A stretch of DNA of 64,000 bases, taken from contig NZ_CP109427.1 in the NCBI RefSeq assembly GCF_036250695.1, forward strand, positions 1,798,001 through 1,862,000, read 5' to 3'. Shown here in pieces: positions 57,882-64,000 of the stretch. Position numbers and translations under genes: made by a program. Origin of the DNA: Streptomyces sp. NBC_01497. Lineage in GTDB: Bacteria; Actinomycetota; Actinomycetes; Streptomycetales; Streptomycetaceae. The first letter of the stretch is position 1. Every line of letters begins with the position of its first letter. Below the pieces are notes generated by a model that was given only the letters and a program-made list of their open reading frames with translations, was not told where the DNA came from and did not search any database.

Positions 57882-60503
57882 GTGCCGCTCTCCAGACATA
57901 TACGAAGAATCTCCCGGCCGTTGCGCGGACTCGCGTACGGCGCGACAGCAATCGGCGTCCTGTCCCTCGGCGTTGTCGGCGCCCAGAGCCCGGCGCAGGC
58001 CGCGCCGGTCCCGGCGATCTCCGCCACAACACCGGCCGCCACGACGGCAGCCGCCTCGACACCGGCCGGCGCGGGGTCCGAACTGGTCCCCCTGTGCGGT
58101 TCGCCTGCCAAGGGCCACGCCACCTGTTACGCCATGCGCACACCGGGCGAACCGGCGGCCATGAGGCTGAGCGCGGCGCAGGTTCCGGCCGGCCTCGGCC
58201 CGACGGACATCCAGAGCGCCTACCAACTGCCCCCGAACGGCGGGGCGGGAACCACCATCGCGATCGTGGACGCCTACGACGACCCCGACGTGGAAGCCGA
58301 CCTGGCCGTCTACCGCGATCAGTACGGACTGCCGGCGTGCACCACCGCGAACGGCTGCTTCACCAAGGTCGACCAGCGCGGCGGGACGGGTTATCCGCAG
58401 GCGAGCGACTCCTGGGCCGGGGAGATCGCCCTCGACCTCGACATGGTCTCCGCGGCCGCGCCCGCGGCCCACATCCTGCTGGTGGAAGCGGACAACGACG
58501 ACCTGGGCAACCTGGCCGCCTCGGTCGACGAGGCCGTCGCGCTCGGCGCGAAGTACGTGTCGAACTCCTACGGCAGGCCGGGCGACCTGCCGACGGACCT
58601 GGCCACGTACGGCTCGTCCTACGACCACCCCGGTGTCGCCGTGGTCGCGGCCAGCGGCGACGACAACTACGGGGTGTCCTTCCCCTCGACGCTCCCGACG
58701 GTGACGGCCGTCGGCGGCACCAACCTGGTGGCCGACCCGGGCAGCGCCCGGGGCTGGTCGGAGACCGTCTGGTCGAGGGCTCCCTACGGTCCGGGTTCGG
58801 GTTGCGCCGAGAACCAGGCCAAGCCGGCCTTCCAGAAGGACACCGGATGCGCGGGGCGCAGCGTGGCGGACGTCGCCGCGGTCGCTGACAACGTTGCCAT
58901 CTATCTGAGCTACGGCTCGCAGGGCAAGGGCTGGCAGACGTACGGCGGAACGAGCGTGGCCACGCCCCTGATCGCCTCGGTCTACGCGCTGGCCGGACCG
59001 CCCCGCCCCGGCACCGACCCCAACGCCTACCCGTACGCCACGGGCGGCGCGGGCCTCAACGACATCACCTCCGGGTCCAACGGCACGTGCTCCGTGGCCT
59101 ACCTGTGCACCGCAGGACCCGGCTACGACGGCCCGACCGGCCTCGGCACCCCCGCAGGGCTCGCCGCGTTCAGGAGCGGACCGCACGGCACGCTGTCCGG
59201 CACCGTGAAGGACGCGTCCACCGGCAAGCCGGTCGCCCACGCGGTCGTCGGCTCGGGGCTCAACGTCGCCACGACCGGCCCCGACGGCTCCTACACCCTG
59301 GATCTGCCCGCCGGTACCGTCACGGACCTGACCGTGCGGGCCTTCGGCTACACCACCACATCGCCTCTGACCGTCACTCTCGCGGACGGCCAGTCCCTCA
59401 GCCAGGACTTCCGTCCCTCCCCCGTCCCCCGTGAACGCGTCAGCGGCACCGTCCGCGACGGATCAGGGCACGGCTGGCCCCTGTACGCCAAGATCTCCGT
59501 CGCCGGATCGCCCGAAGCCCCGGTCTGGACGGACCCGGTGACCGGCGCGTACACCCTCTCCCTGCCCGAGAACGCCACGTACTCCCTGTCGGTCGCCGCC
59601 TCCCTGCCCGGCTACGACACCCTGCTCCGCGACGTCGACGTGGCCAAGAAGCCCGTGACCGCGAAGCTGGCACTGACCGCCGACCCCGACGCGGCGAGCG
59701 CCGTCGGCTACCGGCTGAACCTGGCCGACCGCGCCGAGACGTTCGACTCCACCACGAGCGCCCCCTCGGGGTGGAGCGTGGTGAGCGCCCCCGGCACCAG
59801 CAACGGCTGGGAGTTCGACGACCCGATCGGGCGCGGCAACGTTACCGGCGGGCAGGGCTCGTTCGCCGTCGTGGAGAGCGACCAGGGGCCCTTCGGACCG
59901 CACCAGGACAGTCAACTGGTCAGCCCCGCCTACGACCTGTCGACCCAGCAGTCCGCCGAGCTCACCTTCGAGACGGCCTACACCGAGAACCCGAACCAGC
60001 AGCACATGACCGTGGACGCGACCACGGACGGGGGCTCCACCTGGCAGACGGTCTGGAACGGCCCGAGGACCAGCGACAGTGTGCAGAACCTGACAGTGCA
60101 CGTCCCGTTGCGGCAGTACGCCGGGCAGAAGGCCGTCCAGCTGCGCTTCCACTTCGTCGCGGACTGGGGTTACTACTGGTCGCTCGACGACGTGCACGTC
60201 CAGTCCCGCACCCTCACGCCCCTCCCCGGCGGCCTGGCCGTCGGCGTCGCCCGGAACCTGAAGAACCTCTCCGGCGTGGCCGGTGCGTCCATCGCCGACA
60301 CGAAGAACCCGGCCACCACCGCCACCACGGTCGCCACCCCTGACGACCCCGCGCTTCCGGACGGCTTCTACACCCTCTTCCTGGCCAAACCGGGCATTCA
60401 CACACTGAGCGCCACCCTGCCCGGATACACCGCCCTGAAGAACCTCACGGTGGTACTCCCCGACCAGGTCCGACGAGTGGACTTCCTCCTCATCCCCCAC
60501 TGA
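57882..60503 (+). CDS. Secreted S53 (sedolisin) serine-carboxyl protease with C-terminal beta domains
   Basis: 873 residues from GTG 57882. Signal peptide (RHIRRISRPLRG then a hydrophobic run, cleavage near AQAAPVP). The protease domain (about 95-430) has the sedolisin triad: Glu 181 and Asp 185 in AGEIALDLDMV, Ser 358 in YGGTSVATP, plus SGDDNYG for the oxyanion Asp. Two carboxypeptidase-regulatory-like repeats follow (GTLSGTVKDASTGKPVAHAVV; VSGTVRDGSGHGWPLYAKI), then a jelly-roll binding domain (GWEFDDPIG to WSLDDVHVQS). Unlike classic sedolisins there is no long N-terminal prodomain, so it is the short-pro form. Acts outside the cell on proteins. Confidence 0.88.
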   Translation: MPLSRHIRRISRPLRGLAYGATAIGVLSLGVVGAQSPAQAAPVPAISATTPAATTAAASTPAGAGSELVPLCGSPAKGHATCYAMRTPGEPAAMRLSAAQVPAGLGPTDIQSAYQLPPNGGAGTTIAIVDAYDDPDVEADLAVYRDQYGLPACTTANGCFTKVDQRGGTGYPQASDSWAGEIALDLDMVSAAAPAAHILLVEADNDDLGNLAASVDEAVALGAKYVSNSYGRPGDLPTDLATYGSSYDHPGVAVVAASGDDNYGVSFPSTLPTVTAVGGTNLVADPGSARGWSETVWSRAPYGPGSGCAENQAKPAFQKDTGCAGRSVADVAAVADNVAIYLSYGSQGKGWQTYGGTSVATPLIASVYALAGPPRPGTDPNAYPYATGGAGLNDITSGSNGTCSVAYLCTAGPGYDGPTGLGTPAGLAAFRSGPHGTLSGTVKDASTGKPVAHAVVGSGLNVATTGPDGSYTLDLPAGTVTDLTVRAFGYTTTSPLTVTLADGQSLSQDFRPSPVPRERVSGTVRDGSGHGWPLYAKISVAGSPEAPVWTDPVTGAYTLSLPENATYSLSVAASLPGYDTLLRDVDVAKKPVTAKLALTADPDAASAVGYRLNLADRAETFDSTTSAPSGWSVVSAPGTSNGWEFDDPIGRGNVTGGQGSFAVVESDQGPFGPHQDSQLVSPAYDLSTQQSAELTFETAYTENPNQQHMTVDATTDGGSTWQTVWNGPRTSDSVQNLTVHVPLRQYAGQKAVQLRFHFVADWGYYWSLDDVHVQSRTLTPLPGGLAVGVARNLKNLSGVAGASIADTKNPATTATTVATPDDPALPDGFYTLFLAKPGIHTLSATLPGYTALKNLTVVLPDQVRRVDFLLIPH

Positions 60504-60606
60504 TCACCCTCCTGGCCCTTCCTCCGCGCAAGCCGTCCGGCCCTCATCCACCCGCGCCTGCGGGGAGCCTGAGCGGTCATCCGGTCGTCGAGCGGAACGC
60601 GAAGGC

Positions 60607-60640
60607 GGCTGTGCCCGTGGCCCCGTCCACGGGCACAGCC
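60607..60640. terminator. Terminator after the sedolisin gene
   Basis: GGCTGTGCCCGTGG (60607-60620) pairs perfectly with CCACGGGCACAGCC (60627-60640), 6-nt loop. The rest of 60504-60988 shows a GATCGGCCAGGCCTCCGATGA-like repeated phrase near 60770-60830 but no gene. Confidence 0.8.
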
Positions 60641-60988
60641 CCCGGGGGCCGCGCCCCCACGGGCCGCCGCTCAGGCAGTCCCCCTCCCACCATCCCCCGC
60701 ACGGCGCGGATACCGGCTGCCGTCGTGGGGCGACCCCCTCCCGGCGGGCGCGATCCGTGACCGCCAAGCCTCCGATGAATGACCGGGGATCGGCCAGGCC
60801 TCCGATGATTGTCCGGCCATCGCCAAGGGCCTGACCACGTGAGACCGGAGGCATCCATCAGCGGGCTCCTGCTTCTTCCGTGAGACCCCTTGACCGCCGC
60901 CTCATCCACTGCCAGTCTGTGCGCGATTCATCGGAGGTCTTGAGTCTCCCTGGGCGGTAGACATGGGCCGACAGTTCCGGGAGCGGTC

Positions 60989-63964
60989 ATGAAGTTGATG
61001 GCATCAACGTGCAGAGTGTTCGTAACCCTTCTCGTGCTCGCCCTGGCCGGCGCGGGCTCGTTGCTCTGGGGGGCGCCTTCCGCGCAGGCGGCGGCGCCAT
61101 CGGTGCTGTGGTCGGCGCCCGACGGCCACGGCTCGGCGTGCACGTCGAGGGTTCCGTGCTCACTGACCTCGGCACAGGCCGCGGTGCGAAAGCTGGAGAG
61201 CCGGGACCGCCCGACGGACATCACCGTCGAACTCCGGGACGGCGCCTATCGGTTGAGCAGGACGTGGACGTTCGGAGCGGCCGACTCCGGCCGTTCCGGT
61301 CACCCCGTGGTGTGGCAGGCGGCGCCCGGCGCGCACCCGGTGATCTCCGGTGGCACCCGGGTGACCGGCTGGTCCCGTGGCAGCGACGGGGTGTGGTCGG
61401 CGAGCGTCCCGCGTGGCAGCGCCAGCCGGCAGCTCTACGTCGACGGCGCGGAGGCCCCCGTCGCGCAGGCCTCTCCGGCGGACCTGCACTTCGCGGGCGG
61501 CTGGACGGGTACGGCCACCGGCTACGACCTGGCGAAGGACGCCACGGCGCGCGCCTGGTTCGCCCGTCTCACGCCCGCGCAGCTCGCCGGGGTCGAGTTC
61601 GACTACCTCGCGGGCAACGGGGCGTGGACCGACTCCAAGTGCCGGGTCGCGAGCATGTCCGGCAGCCGGCTGATCATGGCTCAGCCCTGCTGGACCGATG
61701 TCACCGACGCCGCGCCCTTCAATGACGGCACGGGTGGGTTGCCGTCCATGTCCACCTCGCAGATGCCCTCGACGATCCAGTACGCCCGCAGTCTCCTCTC
61801 GCCGGGACAGTGGTTCCTGGACAGCGCGAAGAACACGCTGTACTACGCGCCCGTCAGCGGGCAGCGGATCACGGACCTGGACGTCGAACTGCCCCGGCTG
61901 GAAACGCTGGTGCAGGGCGCCGGGAGTCTGACCAGGCCGCTGCACGACCTCACGTTCGCCGGGCTCCGGTTCTCGTACGCCACCTGGAACGGCCCCTCCT
62001 CCGCAGCGGGGTTCGCCGACGTGCAGAGCAACCTGCACCGCACCGGCGCGAACAACCAGGGCCTGTGCACCTTCTCCACGCCGGCCGGCAGCTGCCCGTG
62101 GGGCGCACTCACCGAGCCGCTCGCCAACGTCGCGTTCACGGCGTCCGACCACGTCACGCTGACCGGCAACCGGTTCGTCGACCTCGGCGGTGCGGGGCTG
62201 AGCTTCGCCTACGGCGGCTCGTACAACCGCGTCGAGGGCAACGAGTTCACGCAGATCGCGTCGACCGCGATCTTCCTGGGCTGCACCTACGACCCGACAC
62301 CCACCACCACGTCCGCGTCGGTGATCAAGGCGGGCTGCACCCCCGATCCGAAGGCGGTCGCCTCGGACCGGGTCGGGAACAACGAGATCCTCGACCACAC
62401 CACGGTGGCGGACAACGTGATCCACACGGTGGGCACGGACTACCGCTCGGCCTGTGGCATCACACTGCTGTTCTCCCAGCACACGACGATCACGCACAAC
62501 AACCTCTACGACCTGCCGTACACCGGTATCACGGCGGGAGTCATCGAGGGGCACGTCGACGACGCCGACCATCCGCAGAACTCGACCAACATCAACGCCG
62601 CCAACACGATCAGCGACAACCTGATCCACGACGTCATGCAGGTGCTCGACGACGGCGGCGCCATCTACATGGAGGGCCACCAGGCCCCGTACGTCCACCA
62701 GGCTGACGGAAGCATCGACGCGGCGGCGACCCTCGCGGGCGGCCTGCGGGTCACGGGCAACGTCGTGTACAACGACGGCTCCCGGTTCAACGCCTTCTAT
62801 GACGACGCCGGTTCGGAATGGATCAAGATCAGCGGCAACGCCGAGTTCCACCCGCTCGACTCGCTCGGTGCGCAGGGCGGCTGCTCGGCCACCGGCCACT
62901 TCTGGGTGAGTGGCAACTACTTCTCCGACGACGCCGGCAGCTACATCTGCAACGCGCCCGTCGACTCGAACGTCAGCGACAACACGAAGGTCCCCGCCTC
63001 CCCCGGCCCCGGGGACATCCCCGACGCGGTGCTGGCCCGGGCCGGCGTCAGGGCCGCCCACCGGTTGCCGGCCAACGGAGCGCTTCCCGAGGCGAGTTAC
63101 ATCTCCGCGCCCACACCGCTCGCCACCGGATCCACGATCGACCAGGTACTGGTCGCCGGGGCGAACCTCTCGGCAAGCACCCCGGTGTACTTCGGCGACC
63201 GGCGCGCGACCCGGCTGCGGCTGCTCTCCTCCGGTTTCCTGACCGCACAGGTCCCGGCCGGCGCCGATGGGACCGATGTCACCGTCGGCACCTACGTGCC
63301 CCGGCCCCTCGTCACCGCTCCCGGCAACGGCGCCACCGGCCTGCCGGACACCTACCCGGTGCGCGGAACCGGGGTGGCCGGTGACACCGTCACGGTCACC
63401 GACGGCACGGGCGGTGCCGGCTGCACGGCGGCCACCGGCAGCGACGGCACCTGGACCTGCACGCTGTCCAGTTCATCCGCCGGCCAGCACACACTGACAG
63501 CCACGCAGTCCGACAGGAGCGGCGCCACCTCGAAGCCGTCGGCAGGCGTCACGGTCTACGTCGGAACACCGCCGGCCACGGCACGCCTCGACGACACCGA
63601 CGCGTCAATCACGTACAGCGGCTGGGACTCCTCGGGAGGCCGTGGTTACGGCGACTACAACGACGACATCCACTACACGCAGAACGACGGCAGCAGCCTG
63701 TCCTGCACCTTCATCGGCACCGGCGTCACGGTGTTCGGCGAGCAGTACACCGACCAGGGCGACATCAGTGTGTCCCTCGACGGCGGAGCTCCCACGGTGG
63801 TCAGCACCGTGCCCGCCGACGGCACCCGGCACACCGACGCCCCCGTCTTCACCGCCCCGCCGCTCACACCGGGAGTCCACACGATCGTGGTGACCAAGGT
63901 GTCGGGCCAGTACGCCACGTTCGACGGCCTCGGGATCGACAACACGGCTCCCCAGCGCTCGTAG
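60989..63964 (+). CDS. Large secreted right-handed parallel beta-helix protein
   Basis: 991 residues from ATG 60989 (GGGAG upstream). Signal peptide with cleavage near SAQAAAPS. Residues about 40-650 form a pectate-lyase-like beta-helix (GGTRVTGWSR; VTLTGNRFVDLGGAGLSF; YNRVEGNEFTQIAS; TITHNNLYDLPYTGI; ANTISDNLIHDVMQV). An IPT/Ig-like domain, a fibronectin-like adhesion repeat and a C-terminal galactose-binding-like segment (TYSGWDSSGGRGYGDYNDD) follow. It probably cleaves or binds a complex polysaccharide outside the cell; the substrate is unknown. Confidence 0.85.
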   Translation: MKLMASTCRVFVTLLVLALAGAGSLLWGAPSAQAAAPSVLWSAPDGHGSACTSRVPCSLTSAQAAVRKLESRDRPTDITVELRDGAYRLSRTWTFGAADSGRSGHPVVWQAAPGAHPVISGGTRVTGWSRGSDGVWSASVPRGSASRQLYVDGAEAPVAQASPADLHFAGGWTGTATGYDLAKDATARAWFARLTPAQLAGVEFDYLAGNGAWTDSKCRVASMSGSRLIMAQPCWTDVTDAAPFNDGTGGLPSMSTSQMPSTIQYARSLLSPGQWFLDSAKNTLYYAPVSGQRITDLDVELPRLETLVQGAGSLTRPLHDLTFAGLRFSYATWNGPSSAAGFADVQSNLHRTGANNQGLCTFSTPAGSCPWGALTEPLANVAFTASDHVTLTGNRFVDLGGAGLSFAYGGSYNRVEGNEFTQIASTAIFLGCTYDPTPTTTSASVIKAGCTPDPKAVASDRVGNNEILDHTTVADNVIHTVGTDYRSACGITLLFSQHTTITHNNLYDLPYTGITAGVIEGHVDDADHPQNSTNINAANTISDNLIHDVMQVLDDGGAIYMEGHQAPYVHQADGSIDAAATLAGGLRVTGNVVYNDGSRFNAFYDDAGSEWIKISGNAEFHPLDSLGAQGGCSATGHFWVSGNYFSDDAGSYICNAPVDSNVSDNTKVPASPGPGDIPDAVLARAGVRAAHRLPANGALPEASYISAPTPLATGSTIDQVLVAGANLSASTPVYFGDRRATRLRLLSSGFLTAQVPAGADGTDVTVGTYVPRPLVTAPGNGATGLPDTYPVRGTGVAGDTVTVTDGTGGAGCTAATGSDGTWTCTLSSSSAGQHTLTATQSDRSGATSKPSAGVTVYVGTPPATARLDDTDASITYSGWDSSGGRGYGDYNDDIHYTQNDGSSLSCTFIGTGVTVFGEQYTDQGDISVSLDGGAPTVVSTVPADGTRHTDAPVFTAPPLTPGVHTIVVTKVSGQYATFDGLGIDNTAPQRS

Positions 63965-63970
63965 GGCCAC

Positions 63971-63992
63971 GCCCCGTCCCGGCAGGCGGGGC
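63971..63992. terminator. Terminator after the beta-helix gene
   Basis: GCCCCG (63971-63976) and CGGGGC (63987-63992) around a 10-nt loop, straight after the stop codon at the window edge. Confidence 0.55.
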
Positions 63993-64000
63993 CCGGACCA

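Overview
High-GC actinomycete DNA, almost certainly a Streptomyces chromosome arm. The signs are strongly GC-biased codons, many GTG starts, 4-bp ATGA/GTGA overlaps between genes, a c-di-AMP riboswitch before a LysM cell-wall hydrolase, a DUF397/Scr1-type regulator pair, paired M16 peptidases and a mycothiol-linked protein family. I see no rRNA, tRNA, CRISPR array or intact insertion sequence.

Layout. (1) 1-10.1 kb is ordinary chromosome: the end of an unknown exported-looking protein, a riboswitch-controlled resuscitation/transglycosylase protein, a PucR regulator divergent from an agmatinase-type ureohydrolase, a STAS protein, an active/inactive M16 peptidase pair and an alpha/beta hydrolase. 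(2) 10.5-30.2 kb is a biosynthetic gene cluster, half A. It contains a type II DAHP synthase; a lyase/flavoprotein pair of the aspartate-nitrosuccinate (CreD/CreE) type that would release nitrite from aspartate; a degenerate methyltransferase; a LuxR-type regulator; a HisC-like aminotransferase; three ATP-grasp ligase domains on two proteins; an MFS exporter; a one-cysteine relative of Rv2466c; an adenylating ligase that could be a CreM-like diazotase; and papB-papA-papC, the complete route from chorismate to 4-aminophenylpyruvate. (3) 30.7-41.3 kb is half B, read rightward behind a MarR repressor. It contains a nitroreductase-like protein, a TrpF-like protein lacking the catalytic Cys, a uracil phosphoribosyltransferase, an EamA exporter, a single-module NRPS of the indigoidine-synthetase type (A with inserted oxidase, T, TE; glutamine-type code), a tiny PptA-like tautomerase, a pseudouridine-5'-phosphate glycosidase homologue (the enzyme class used for C-nucleosides) and an Old Yellow Enzyme. 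(4) 41.5-64 kb returns to ordinary chromosome: small membrane proteins, regulators, a frameshifted regulator, a cysteine/cystathionine synthase, an SMP-30-like secreted protein, a GNAT-AAA fusion, an aldo/keto reductase with its regulator, a HAD phosphatase, a STAS protein, and two large secreted proteins (a sedolisin protease and a parallel beta-helix protein).

How the genes could work together (inference). In half A, DAHP synthase boosts chorismate. PapA/B/C plus the aminotransferase make 4-aminophenylalanine. The flavoprotein and lyase turn aspartate into nitrite plus fumarate, and the ligase could use nitrite and ATP to diazotise the aryl amine. The ATP-grasp enzymes would then add amide bonds without an NRPS. 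In half B, glutamine would be cyclised and oxidised on the NRPS. The product would be joined through carbon to ribose 5-phosphate by the PsuG homologue, trimmed by the tautomerase and flavoenzyme, and exported, as in showdomycin/minimycin-type pathways. I cannot tell whether the halves make one compound or are two adjacent clusters. The divergent MarR/nitroreductase promoter near 31.2 kb is the natural boundary.
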